Source: Gnetum montanum (lineage: Eukaryota; Streptophyta; Gnetopsida; Gnetales; Gnetaceae). From it: a stretch of 62,000 bases of DNA. A program made the translations under genes and the position numbers. The stretch spans positions 2,274 to 64,273 of the forward strand of contig MNCI01010865.1 of the NCBI GenBank assembly GCA_015680685.1. Direction: 5' to 3'. The notes below the pieces were generated by a model. That model was not told the DNA's origin and made no database searches. It was given only the letters and a program-made list of their open reading frames with translations. Positions 47,451 to 57,230 of this stretch are shown here, in pieces. The stretch's first letter is position 1. Each line of letters starts with the position of its first letter.

Positions 47451-47976
47451 CTTCATAATCTACTCTAGAGACATCTAACCAAGATACCAAATAAATCTAT
47501 GGATAATAAATCATATTTATAACACATCCAAGAGATTACCTACACATAATGAAACATGCCTTCTAGCTCTATATATCCAAAATATGTGACATCATAATCA
47601 TAAATATCACATGTTATGTCAAGAAGTCCTATGATCCCTACATGCATAATGTCTTGATCATAATGAATATAATAAACATCATAACATGATATACTAAACA
47701 ACATTGATGTCATAACTATAAATGCATAACATAACAAACATATGGATCAAGGTCATACCTCTCAAGTCTCTAGTCTTCATCCCCTCCTACCAACCACAAT
47801 CATTTACCTAACGTGTCAACCATGGTAATCATATGATCATAATCACATAGCTATAAGATATCAATAAATATGTCATAAAATATCATGTCTATCTATACAG
47901 ATTCCTAAGATCCCAATAACATCTAATCGAACATATAAACAAACATAACTATGGGATCCTACGATGAGGTGTTACA
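47450..47976 (-). mobile_element. Candidate LTR of a minus-strand chromovirus, copy 2
   Basis: Minus strand from 47976: TGTAACACCTCATCGTAGG. Same position relative to the integrase end as in copy 1. The distal LTR end is not defined. Confidence 0.4.
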
Positions 47977-48028
47977 CATGCACACGTGTGCACGCGCGCG
48001 TGCACACACACACACACACACTCTCTCT
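47977..48028. repeat. Compound microsatellite (TG/CA)n (CT)n, copy 2
   Basis: GTGTGCACGCGCGCGTGCAC followed by a longer CA run and a shorter CT run than in copy 1. Confidence 0.85.
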
Positions 48029-48029
48029 C

Positions 48030-48485
48030 TCCTAAAAGATCTTTGAATATTTAATCCACATCTATATCTCTACCTTCTAAGTATCCTCTTGTAATCCATG
48101 TATATTCCATAGCATCTTTACTTAGGTATTGTTCTACAATAAAGCTGTTGTATCATTTTATCTACAATTTGAACTAGCCACTCTACATACATAGCAATTG
48201 GCTACATATGTACATCTCTATCATATATTTAACATCTAATACATATCCCATTAACATGGACACTTGTAAGACATCATAGGCATCTGCTAATTATGGCAAC
48301 AATCCCGATATGTAAGTGATCCTACAAATCCTCTCCAAAATCTTAGATGGCCCAATATGCCTACATGTGAACTTCCTCTTTTATCCAAATCGCATTAGGC
48401 CCCTTCAAGAGTAATACCTAAAGAAACACACAAATACCAACCTTAGACTCTAATGGTTTCTTATACTAGTTGCCATAGGTTGATT
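48030..48485 (-). pseudogene. Integrase C-terminus of a chromovirus (Del/Tekay-like), copy 2
   Basis: Counterpart of 23030-23470 with the same broken motifs (KMLWNIHGLQEDT, IWI-YSKIF). About 60 bases shorter overall. Confidence 0.55.
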
Positions 48486-49742
48486 GTGTGTCCTAATAAT
48501 TATTGATAATATTTGTAACCTAATGTGTTCTTTGCTCATGTTACTTTTATTTTCCATGTTTTTATAAAATATAGATTTATTTTTTATGTTACTTTAATTT
48601 GATAAAATTTTCATTATCATTTAAGAGAGAAAAGAAGAAGAATGTCTTATTGAAGATTGATAGTCATTGTTGCTCCATTACTTGCTAAGTGGTTGCTACA
48701 AGTTTCAAAGTTATTCCAAGCTCAAGGAGAAGCTTCTTGGTTATCCAAGAATCCATTGAAGTTAAGTAGAGAGAGTTTTGCTAAGAAATTCTTTCAAAAT
48801 TTGTTGTGGATCAAAGAGCTATATCTCAATCATTTTAAGCTACTCTTGTTGCTACTAGATCACCAAGAATATTCTCTACCCATGCAACCTCATTGTATAT
48901 TGATTTTAACATCATTTCAAGGTCAATTTCGGTGTTCCTACAAATCCACGAGTGTACCATAAGTTGCCAAAACTTGTGTTGTGCATAGAGGATTTACCAT
49001 GATCTCACCATAAATTTTGGTATTGTAGAGAACAAAAGATCTGTATTTTAGCCAATCATGACTTCACCATGAATCATGGTATTACATCATTAGTCATCCA
49101 CAAATCATGATCATAAAAAAATTTAGAGGAGATCAGAGGCCAAAATTTAACATATTTTTTATCAAACATGACCTATAACTAGGCCACCATGACTACTCTT
49201 TGGCTCGTGGTCTAAGCCCTAAGCTCCAGGTTAGACTAGGAGTTGGCCAAGATTTATGATTAGCATCATAATCCAACCACAAGTCCACTACAACTCATGG
49301 TCTATAGAACATCGAGCAAGCAACCGCTTGTCGTAAAGGTTTCAAATAAAATTTGAGTCAAGACTCATTGATTTTAGAAGCAAAAAGAGATCTTATTTCC
49401 ATTGCATCCTCTAACATAGGATAGTCTACTTAGGGTGTTCATACCAATGTTTGAACCTGGTACCTTTGAGTGCAAAGCAATGTCAGCTAACATGGCTTAT
49501 TAATGAACACGTATACACTATAAATTATATCGATGCTTGGTAAAGAACATATATACACTAGATTATATTGTTGCATTGATGAAGGTAATCAAGGGAAGGT
49601 TAAAGGCATTGTCAACTTAAAAGTAATGTGCATGATCTTATGGAATGAACGTTAATGGGTATCATGAATATGCAACATCATCAACTTTAGAAAAAGATAG
49701 CTAATGCATGTGATATGCAATATTAGAGTATAGCTATGGGTT
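48486..49742. other. Right tail of block copy 2, nearly identical to copy 1
   Basis: Counterpart of 23471-23597 plus 24140-25276. The 540-bp segment of copy 1 is absent at about 48590. Similarity stops sharply at 49742, after AGCTATGGGTT. The tRNA-like box pair is at 49449-49490 on the minus strand. Confidence 0.6.
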
Positions 49743-50739
49743 CCATTATGTTGGGTGATATTGATTTCTAATTCAACTACATGACTTGGAGTAAATAATA
49801 AGAAAAAAATGTTTGAGTTCTAATGCATTAAAAAAAAACATTTAGTTTTAGTTTTAGAATACCTTATTATGAACATCCAAGGTTTATACTTGTAATCTCA
49901 ATATTTTATTTTTGTGTTTGCTACTTACAATCTTTGGGCTTCCTTTGTGGCCATTTTGATTGGAGAATAAATTGTGAAACTAAACATTTTTTATGCTTGT
50001 ATTTTTTATCATTTTAATTAATGAAGCTAAGATACACATAGGGGTAAGGCAATTCACTATATGATATGCTATCATTACATTTGTATCATAGCTAGTATAA
50101 TAGATAAAAATTTATTTTTCCTTTAGTGTATTATTTTTTTAAAACAATAACATTATGTTATATTTTTAAAAATAATAATAAGGTGTTAACTTAATGATAA
50201 GAATCTTGGCTTAGTAACTCATGCCACAGGTTCAATTTAACTCCACCAAACAACACTTAGTTATAAATTTAAAAGCCTTTTGCAAAAACCATATATCCAA
50301 GGGGTTTGGGTTAAAATACATGTTCAAGATGACCACAAATTATTAACAAGGGTACGCTGTTTCTAAATCCTAACAGGCTAGCTGTAAACGACGGTCATGT
50401 AACAATAACAATGAGCTGTTCCCTAATAGTATGAATCTGAGCATGGTAACTCAAAGTCATAGGCCCAACTATACTAAGTAACGTTGAATTATAAATTTGT
50501 ATAAATCTTAAAATGTACTTAAGTTTCACTCATTTTTAGATTCCAACGTCCGGTAATATCTTTGGATTGGGCATTGCCCATTGCCCAGGCATGAACGGTA
50601 AGCCAGGATTCTATTTTAAAGCAAGGCAAGATTGCATATTCTAAAACTGGGATCAAAGCCACTCAAATAAACACGCTTCCACGAAGATGGCGCGCTGAAA
50701 ACTAGGAGCAGGATAATCAACTGTGACAACGAGAAGCCC
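49743..50739. other. Upstream region of the PR-1 gene
   Basis: AT-rich, not part of the duplicated block. It includes the SINE-like box pair at 50185-50239. Nothing else is recognised, apart from the small direct repeat TTGGGCATTGCCCATTGCCC near 50565-50586. Confidence 0.4.
50185..50239 (+). other. tRNA-like Pol III box pair, possible SINE
   Basis: TTAACTTAATGATAAGA (50185 onward) resembles the A box of a tRNA (TAGCTCAGTGGTAAGA), and GGTTCAATTTA at 50229-50239 resembles a B box. The spacing is tRNA-like, and the sequence ATGCCACAGGTTCAATTTAA reads like a decayed tRNA T-arm. Element ends are not visible. Confidence 0.35.
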
Positions 50740-50746
50740 TATAAAA
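50740..50746 (+). promoter_or_regulatory. TATA box of the PR-1 gene
   Basis: TATAAAA in the context GAAGCCCTATAAAACTATAG lies 66 bp before the start codon. A transcript start about 25-30 bp further on would give a leader of ~40 bases, rich in A and C (ACACAAAGGAGCTCAAATAC). Confidence 0.6.
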
Positions 50747-50812
50747 CTATAGACAGGCAAATTAAACACAAAGGAGCTCAAATACAGGCACAGGCACAGA
50801 CAAACACAAAAA

Positions 50813-51637
50813 ATGGCGTACGCAAGGAACATGTTTTGTGCAGTCCTCACGCTACTTTTGGCAGTGGCAGGCAAAGCAGCTGCGAGCGCTTACGCCGGCC
50901 TCAACGATCCTGCATTGGGTAACCTGCATTCCTCATCGTCATCGTCAAGTGCTTGGATTGCTGATGCAGAGGAAGAAAACACAGATGATGATGGTTTAGC
51001 AGCCGTCACAGCCGATCAAGGTATCGGTTTCGATGGCTTCGGTGGTTTCGGAGGATTTGGTGGCGGTGATTACGGAGGCGGTAGTGGTGACTACGGAAGT
51101 GGAAGTGGAAGTGGCAGTGGCAGTGGAAGCGGAAGCGGAAGCGGCACCGTAAGTGGAAGCGGAAGCAACAATGAAAGTGGAAGTGGCAGCGGCAGTGCTG
51201 GTGCTGGTGCTGGTTCATCTGAACAGGATGGGTTTATGAAGGTACAGAACGATGCACGTAAGGCAGTGGGCGTGGAAGCCTTGGTGTGGGACTCCACGGT
51301 GGCGGATTACGCGAAATCGTATGCGCAGGAGCGTGCGGGGGACTGTAAGCTGCAGCATTCCAATGGCAAGTACGGTGAAAATCTGTTCGCTGGAAGCGGC
51401 GACGGATTCGGGCCTCAGGATGCGGCGCAGGCATGGGTGGACGAGGAGAAGTACTTCGACAAGTCTTCCAAGACGTGCCCTGAGTCGCGTTTTTCGCAGT
51501 GCGGGCACTACAGCCAAGTTGTGTGGCGAGACACCAAGCGCATCGGCTGTGCTCAGGTTAAGTGCTCCAACGGTGGCGTCTTCATGACCTGCAACTACGA
51601 TCCCCCTGGCAACTACGTTGGCCAATCAGCTTACTAA
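50813..51637 (+). CDS. PR1-like: PR-1-like secreted CAP protein with a long Gly/Ser linker
   Basis: Complete intronless frame of 274 codons; the ATG has a good plant context (AAAAATGGC). Residues 1-25 form a signal peptide (MAYARNMFCAVLTLLLAVAG, then AAASA). Residues ~26-136 are a linker: a Ser run at 40-46, an acidic patch (DAEEENTDDD, 51-60), then Gly/Phe and a long Gly-Ser repeat (~72-136). Residues ~137-274 are a full CAP domain with the four cavity residues His182 (LQHSNGKYGENL), Glu189, Glu211 (WVDEE) and His232 (CGHYSQVVW), and the six conserved cysteines 178, 222, 230, 246, 251, 260. The end CNYDPPGNYVGQSAY matches the CAPE-peptide region of PR-1 except Ala for the usual Pro before the last Tyr. 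Usual PR-1 length is about 160 residues, so the linker is extra. PR-1 proteins are extracellular, induced in defence, and bind sterols; the exact role here is unknown. Confidence 0.95.
   Translation: MAYARNMFCAVLTLLLAVAGKAAASAYAGLNDPALGNLHSSSSSSSAWIADAEEENTDDDGLAAVTADQGIGFDGFGGFGGFGGGDYGGGSGDYGSGSGSGSGSGSGSGSGTVSGSGSNNESGSGSGSAGAGAGSSEQDGFMKVQNDARKAVGVEALVWDSTVADYAKSYAQERAGDCKLQHSNGKYGENLFAGSGDGFGPQDAAQAWVDEEKYFDKSSKTCPESRFSQCGHYSQVVWRDTKRIGCAQVKCSNGGVFMTCNYDPPGNYVGQSAY
51091..51215 (+). repeat. Hexanucleotide Gly-Ser codon repeat inside the PR-1 gene
   Basis: A run of GGAAGT / GGCAGT / GGAAGC units codes for alternating Gly and Ser (residues ~94-128), broken by TVSGSGSNNE. The units vary at the third codon base, so the run is not a fresh pure microsatellite, but unequal copying or slippage could change its length between alleles. 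Confidence 0.9.
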
Positions 51638-52700
51638 ATTATTATTATTTTCAATCGTCACACTCCTCCCATCCTCCTCAACGCTACTACCCCCTTACCC
51701 ATAACTTCACGTATATCATATCATGAAGTAAATATTACTTCTTTGCTCAACTGAATCATGATGATGAGCTGATAAATTCACTATTTTTTCAAAAAGCATC
51801 ACCAACAACAACTGTACTCGCTATCGTTTTTCAGCCTCCGTCGACCGCCTTTCTCGGCACGCATCAAGTTATTTGGCTTAAGCCGAATAGCACCTCATAC
51901 AATTACCGGTGACCACTAATGTTACGGTTCCAACTCATGCAAGTTGCAGTCATCACTCTTACCGATGGCTCAACGGACGTGCTCCTCATTTTCCTTAAAT
52001 GAAAGACGATATTGAAGAGATTTTATTCACTCACCTTTGTGTGTACTTCATGCTATGGTCGGATACTTTTTTTACTTTTATGTCATTTATAAACTTCATG
52101 ATTATTAAAATCTTTGTAAACTCACATTGATTTATCATTATTCTTTATTCTCAACTCTTTTAAATAAATAAAAAGAAAGGGAATCTACATTTTTTGGCAT
52201 GCTACTAAAAAAAGCACATGGATGGTATTTAAATATTAAATTTTCATTTACACAAACAAGAAATAATTACATCTTACAAGCAATCTTGAATTCTATTAAA
52301 GATGATGATGTTAGTTTTGATGTTACTAATGTCTTACCTAAATAATGTACTTGTAGTTTAGCTTTTGTTTCCTTTCACAATCACTTTTTTTTAAAACATT
52401 TGTTAAATAATATTTTTTCTATCATACTCTAGGAGAGCCTATCCATAAATCTAAATAATATATCATCTATAACAAAACCAAATCAATTTTACTATCTATT
52501 TACCCACTTTGAGATCTCAAATTAATTATGTTTGGTTTTGCGTTGTATGTGTGTGCTTGAATTTTATACACCAGCTACAAGACATCTCCTTTGTGAACTA
52601 ATTACACTTGGATGGGACATCTTCTCTTCCCCAAAGATATCTTGTCCAACCATGGAATGTTATTATATGTATTCCAACAAACTCAAAATTTTAATTTCAA
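51638..52700. other. Downstream region of the PR-1 gene
   Basis: No further gene. The 3' UTR is presumably AT-rich with ATTATTATTATT directly after the stop codon. An AATAAA-like signal appears only at about 52163-52172 (TAAATAAATAAAAAG), so the true polyadenylation site is uncertain. Confidence 0.4.
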
Positions 52701-52734
52701 ATGTCAAAGCCATATAAGGCAATGAGAAAAAAAA

Positions 52735-52742
52735 TATAAATA
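52735..52742 (+). promoter_or_regulatory. TATA box of the presumed chromovirus 5' LTR
   Basis: TATAAATA about 290 bp before the PBS, consistent with a U3/R border. The LTR start is not identified, so this is a placement by context. Confidence 0.35.
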
Positions 52743-53033
52743 GACGTCTTTAGCATCCATTTGGGCAAGAAGGAGAGAAGTGAGGAGAGAGTGATGTTGA
52801 GCTCTATTTGATTATCCACTATTATAAGGCTCCAAAGCCATTTTATGCATCAGTATATTGTATTAGATCTTCAACACTCATCTATCCTAGGCATTTGCTT
52901 CCAACATTTTGTATTTCTGTTTTATTTTCCAATCAATAATTAAGAGTTGCTTCTTTCTTGGTTCCAAATGTATGTGCAAGTTTGAATGGTTTAGTTTTAA
53001 TTTTAGGTTACTGAAGCTAGTTCCTCACTAGAT

Positions 53034-53045
53034 TGGTATAAAAGC
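53034..53045 (+). other. Primer binding site, tRNA-iMet type
   Basis: TGGTATAAAAGC matches the plant initiator-Met PBS TGGTATCAGAGC at 10 of 12 bases and sits ~380 bp before the gag ATG, soon after CCTCA, a possible LTR end. Confidence 0.6.
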
Positions 53046-53414
53046 AAAGGATTTAAGATAGTTGACTTAAGAAGAGAAATCCTCTACATCAACTCAAAAG
53101 AATTCGCTTATCTCCAACTTCATTTTGGTTTGTAATTTTGTTGATGTTAGTTTTCATGCTTAACCAAGATTTGATTAGCCTTCCTTTGGTCAATTTGGAT
53201 GATGAATTGAATTGGGAATTGGAAATTATTGTTGTTTAGAATACCCATTAACCTTGTTTAGCTAGGATTTGTGCAAATTGTGTGAATCCTATTTTGGGTT
53301 TTCATATCTCTTTTTGGATCTAATTGGGTACTCCAATTTTGGTTGTGGGTATCTTAATCCTTTTGCAATTTCTTGTGGGTATTTATGTAATTTATCTTTT
53401 AAGTCAATTTAATC

Positions 53415-54150
53415 ATGGCACCTACGAAGAAATCAATCTAGGGCTTAGCCAAGAACATGGAAGACTTGAGGTATGCACTCAAGATTCTTGTGGACATAAT
53501 GAAGAAGCTTGAAGAAAAGAAAGATCACTCTCCAACACCAAGGGTATCTAGGCAAGATGTTAACTTGGAATTTTCTTCACCAGGGCTTATTCAACAAGGT
53601 AATCATCCATGCTAAATCTTGAAGATGATTTTCCTTTTAGGGATGAACAAATTGGGGAATATAAGGAATATTATGGAAACCCTCATTTTATAATTGTTGG
53701 AACAAGATCCCATATGTCCAGATTTTCAAGAGGGAGGAATAATGGATCTACATGAATTTTTGCAAATCCTTCAAGCCAAAAAAAGTTCATTAAGATAAGT
53801 ATGAGTAAGCATTTAATTTTTGAGGATGAAAGAGGGAATTCTATGAGCCTCAAACGTTGGATGAGGCTTTTGAATTAGCTCTTAAAGCTAAGAAGAAACT
53901 TCAAGGCTTTAATAAATGTTCCAAATCTTCTAAGGGCAAGGACTCCAAATCTTCTAAGGGTGAGAAGGAAGCCAAGGAGAAGGAAAATACTAAAGATTAG
54001 ACAAATAAGAAGCAAGAAAAGCCTAAGAAGGATCAAGATTCCAAGAAAGACTACTCCAAGAAAGGGATGGGTCAAGAGAATAACTATGCTTCCAAACTTC
54101 AATGCCTTAATTATGGTGAGATAGGACCTAATCAATGTGAATGTAAGAAG
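53415..54150 (+). pseudogene. gag of the chromovirus-like element (internally deleted)
   Basis: ATG at 53415 (MAPTKKSI), then a coiled-coil piece (NMEDLRYALKILVDIMKKLE) and the start of the capsid core (CPDFQEGGIMDLHEFLQILQ). The next readable text, EFYEPQTLDEAFELALKAKK, belongs to the end of the core, so several hundred bases of it are missing. A Lys/Ser-rich tail follows, then a decayed zinc knuckle (CLNYGEIGPNQCECKKPK) in which one Cys and the His are lost. Confidence 0.7.
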
Positions 54151-54189
54151 CCAAAGATCTCCAAGAGCAAAGAACTCCAAACCTTAAAG

Positions 54190-54660
54190 AATGAAGAGTC
54201 CTTTAAAGAAGGTAATCCTCATGCTCTTATAATAGAAGATGTAACTAAAATTAATTCTTGCACTTTAATAGGAAATGTGAATGTCAATGAAGATTCTATG
54301 AGAAAGATGCTCTTTAGGACTAGGATTAGATGTCTTGATAATTACAAATGGATATACATTTTGCTTAATGATGATTTCCAAGAAAATGTGATTTCTTCTA
54401 AGGATGTTGCTAAGCTTGGCTTAAAGAGATTTCCTCTTCTTAGGCCATATAGAGTTCACTGGATTTTAAAAGATCATTTTCAAGAAGTGAAAGTGAGGTA
54501 TTTCATTTTTAGGATTAATTCCTTTAAAGACAAAGTATATTGGAACATTCTTCTAATTAATTGCACTAAGGTCATTTTGGAAAGACCCTAGAATTTTGAC
54601 AATAAGGCTTCTTTTGATGGGGCAAGAAATGTTTGATCAATACCAAGGAAATATGGGATA
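54190..54660 (+). pseudogene. Aspartic protease of the chromovirus-like element
   Basis: Inside an open piece of 174 codons (54067-54591). After HALIIEDVTKINSCTLIGNV comes ILLNDDFQENVISSKDVAKL, where the active-site DSGS of the family has become NDDF. Later text (RVHWILKDHFQEVKVRYFIF) and ILERP at the end match the protease-to-RT linker of chromoviruses. It is inactive as it stands. Confidence 0.68.
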
Positions 54661-54829
54661 TATGATTTGATCCCTATGAATTGGCAATAGTACAAGGAAA
54701 ATATTCATGTAAATGTTACAATGATCTTGCTAAGTATGCAAGAATATCTACAAGCACATGAAAAAAAATTTCTTATCATGTCAACACTTGTAACAAGTAT
54801 AGAGAAGTCTTCCAATGAACTCCCTCCAA

Positions 54830-55620
54830 AAGTGCAACCCTTAGCATTGGAATTTGCTAATGTTTTCAAGGAAAAATTGGAAGGGCTTCCTCTTATAAGA
54901 TCCATTCAATATCGAATTAATTTTATGCTTAGAGCTACCATCCCAAATGAGAGAGCTTTTTACGNGAATTAATTTTATGCTTAGAGCTACCATCCCAAAT
55001 GAGAGAGCTTTTTACGTGACTACAAATCAAAGGAAGGAGTTGTACAAGTAAGTATGTGAATTACTCTCTAATAGCTTCATTAAAGGATCTATTTCTCCTT
55101 GCATCATATCACTTGTACTTGTTCTAAAGAAATATATGGATGATATGGAAATGTACATAGATTCTAGGGCTATCAATAGGATCATTATCAAGTATAGATC
55201 TCTAATTCCTAGAACAAATGACATTCTTTCTATTCTTACCAATGTTAAAATTTTCTTCAAGATTAACTTAAAGAGTAACTATCATCAACTTTGTATTAGA
55301 CCATGAGATGAATGGAAAACAACTTTAAGACATCAAATGATTTGTATGAATGGTTATCCATGCCTTTTGGACTAACTAATGTTCTAGAAACATTCATGAT
55401 GCTTATGCATGAAATTTTGAGAGATGTTATTGGAAAATGTTGCATTATTTTCTTTGATGATATCCTTATCTACAGTTCCAATGAGGAGAAACATGTAAAA
55501 CCCTTGAGATTAATATGATTAAAGTTGCATGACTTAAAATTGGTAATCAATGGCAAGTGATGTTATTTGATGAAGATGGAAATTATCTACTTAGGTCATG
55601 TTGTTTCCAAAACCCAAGTC
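54830..55620 (+). pseudogene. Reverse transcriptase of the chromovirus-like element
   Basis: Motifs in order: EGLPLIRSIQYRINFML, VCELLSNSFIKGSISPCIIS, DSRAINRIIIKYRSLIPRTN, KIFFKINLKSNYHQLCIRP, DEWKTTL, LYEWLSMPFGLTNVLETFM and the catalytic FFDDILIYSSNEEKH near 55445-55490. It is split between frames, with stops, and has a doubled 51-bp piece around the N at 54965. Confidence 0.8.
54914..55016. repeat. 51-bp direct duplication around an N (probable assembly join)
   Basis: 54914-54964 and 54966-55016 are identical, separated by the N at 54965. In the RT domain the family has this segment once, so the doubling is very likely artificial. Confidence 0.92.
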
Positions 55621-55789
55621 AACATGAAGCCAAGCAAGGAATGGCCTTGACATAGAGATGTGTGGGTGGTAATATCTTTTCTTAGTTTGGTTGACTTTAT
55701 AGAATATTTATTATAAATTTTACTTCTAGTACATGGTCTATGCTTGTTTGTTTAAAAAATAATTCAAAATTTGCATGAGATGAAGAGAT

Positions 55790-56220
55790 GGAAAAGTCAA
55801 TCAAAGCTTTGAAAGCAAAAATCTACATTTTTCTAGTATTGGCTATTCCATATTTTGGAAGTGGAGGTGGATGCAAGTGACTTGTATTTGAAGCAATGAT
55901 ATCCCATAAAGGTAAGAACATTACATTTTTCTTTAAAAAATTGAATGAATCAATGCAAATATATATTGTCTATGAAAAAGAGTTGTACGCTCTAATTTAG
56001 ACCTTAAAATATTGTAGGCATTATTTTTTGGAAAGTGAATTTTATTATTGAATAATCAAATGAAATTGTAATTCTTGAATTCACAAAAGAAGTTGACTGC
56101 TAAGCATATGAAATGAGTGAAACAACTCTAAGAATTCATCTTTATGCTGAAACATAGAAGTGGAAAAAGTATTATAGTGGTAGATGCTCTTTCTAGAATT
56201 CATATTATGAATTATTCATA
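55790..56220 (+). pseudogene. RNase H of the chromovirus-like element
   Basis: FEVEVDASDLYLK holds the first acidic residue (VDAS). YEKELYALI then TLKYCRHYFLESEF matches the KELLAVV-ALE-WRHYL block. FIFMLKHRSGKSIIVVDALS is the conserved end (KHKPGKxNVVADALSR in the family). Frameshifts and stops lie between these pieces. Confidence 0.72.
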
Positions 56221-56275
56221 TGCCCAAGTAGAATGACTTGAGATCGTGACTTTGTACTCTCATGAAGTTTCTTTT

Positions 56276-56880
56276 TGTCACATCCCCATTCCCAAATGAT
56301 GTGGTTGCCTAATGAAGATGGTGTCTCTTCATAACAAGTGTTATTGTTATCTTAACAAGACCTGAAAGGGTAGTTGTAATTGAGACCTAAAAGGGCATGT
56401 TGTAATAACAGACATGTCTCTTAAGGTAACTATTAGGGGTTTGACCTAAGGCACTTATACCCGAGGTTAGAGGTCATGCTAGCATGGGAATGGCAAAGCC
56501 AGTATAGGAAAGTCATGGAGTGACAGAGCTAGTATAGGCAAGTCACGGGAAGTTGGGTGAAGTGGGATAAAAAGTGGATTGGCCATCCCTTCTAGCCAAG
56601 TTATAGGCCTAATCATGGTGGTAGTGCTGGATTGCCTCTAAGGGGTAGATGTCAAAGGAAGAAAACCACAAGGAATGCTCTCAGAGCACAATTCGAATAC
56701 ACTTTTCCATATCAATAAAGCATTCTTTTCTTTCTTTTTCTGCATTTTTCCTATAATTTCCTTTATACATAATGCTAAATATCACTTATAATTCGCATTG
56801 GTACATTTTCTTTGTATGCATAGTGTCTAATATATCATATATTTGACATTTTCCATGAAATCCAGGGATGAGATGTCACA
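56276..56880 (+). mobile_element. Solo LTR with perfect CTTTT target duplication
   Basis: A 605-bp LTR begins TGTCACATCCCCATTCCC and ends GGGATGAGATGTCACA, so its ends form an inverted repeat. Five-base duplications CTTTT lie at 56271-56275 and 56881-56885. The insertion separates RNase H and integrase of the chromovirus-like element. Superfamily is not certain; orientation is taken from the TG...CA ends and an AATAAAGC signal near 56724, and is tentative. Confidence 0.93.
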
Positions 56881-56885
56881 CTTTT

Positions 56886-57230
56886 GGAGAGGTTTGGAAA
56901 GACCTTAATGCTCCATTGTGTGGTAGAGTGGATAGGCGGAGGCAATATCATCTATAGTAGGGAATTCTATTCAAGAATGGTAAGGTATGTATGCCAAAGT
57001 GTAATTTTACGTTAATAATTTTGGATGAAAAGCATAATTATAATATGGATGGATACATGGGTAATACAAAGATCTATGAGTGTTTGAGGAAGAGCTATTA
57101 TTAAATAGGTAAGATAAATGAGATAAATAAATTTGTTAAAGAGTATTTTGTTTACCAAAAATTAAAGGTAGGTAAGGGTGTTGCTAGACATTATTTACCT
57201 TGGCTAATTCCTAATGCTCCATGGGAAAGT
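56886..57230 (+). pseudogene. Integrase N-terminal part of the chromovirus-like element
   Basis: Frames show LLKNGKVCMPKCN-like text, LDEKHNYNMDGYMGNTKIYE, CLRKSYY, EYFVYQKLKVGKG and LPWLIPNAPWESIS. The family pattern is H..G..GH-G--KT...YYWP...V...V..C..CQ...L-IP--PW--IS. The frame is then cut by an LTR at ~57230, so the catalytic core is missing. Confidence 0.65.

Larger units (their letters stand above)
27494..49742. repeat. Segmental duplication, copy 2 (~22.2 kb)
   Basis: Same order and orientation as 2806-25276. It lacks the solo LTR of copy 1 and about 540 bp near 48600. It carries the longer gag, and has a replacement near 38669-38795. Four single Ns (36300, 38668, 40297, 42584) lie in this copy, three of them between direct duplications that look like assembly joins. 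Confidence 0.9.

Noticed and set aside
51006-51625. Four overlapping open frames on both strands across the PR-1 gene (minus 51006-51218, 51091-51297 and 51215-51625; plus 51252-51587)
   Set aside because: They are shadows of the PR-1 coding sequence, whose repeat and GC content keep other frames open. None shows a domain.
54705-55260. Minus-strand frames opposite the chromovirus RT
   Set aside because: They are shadows of the RT domain, which is readable on the plus strand by its conserved motifs.
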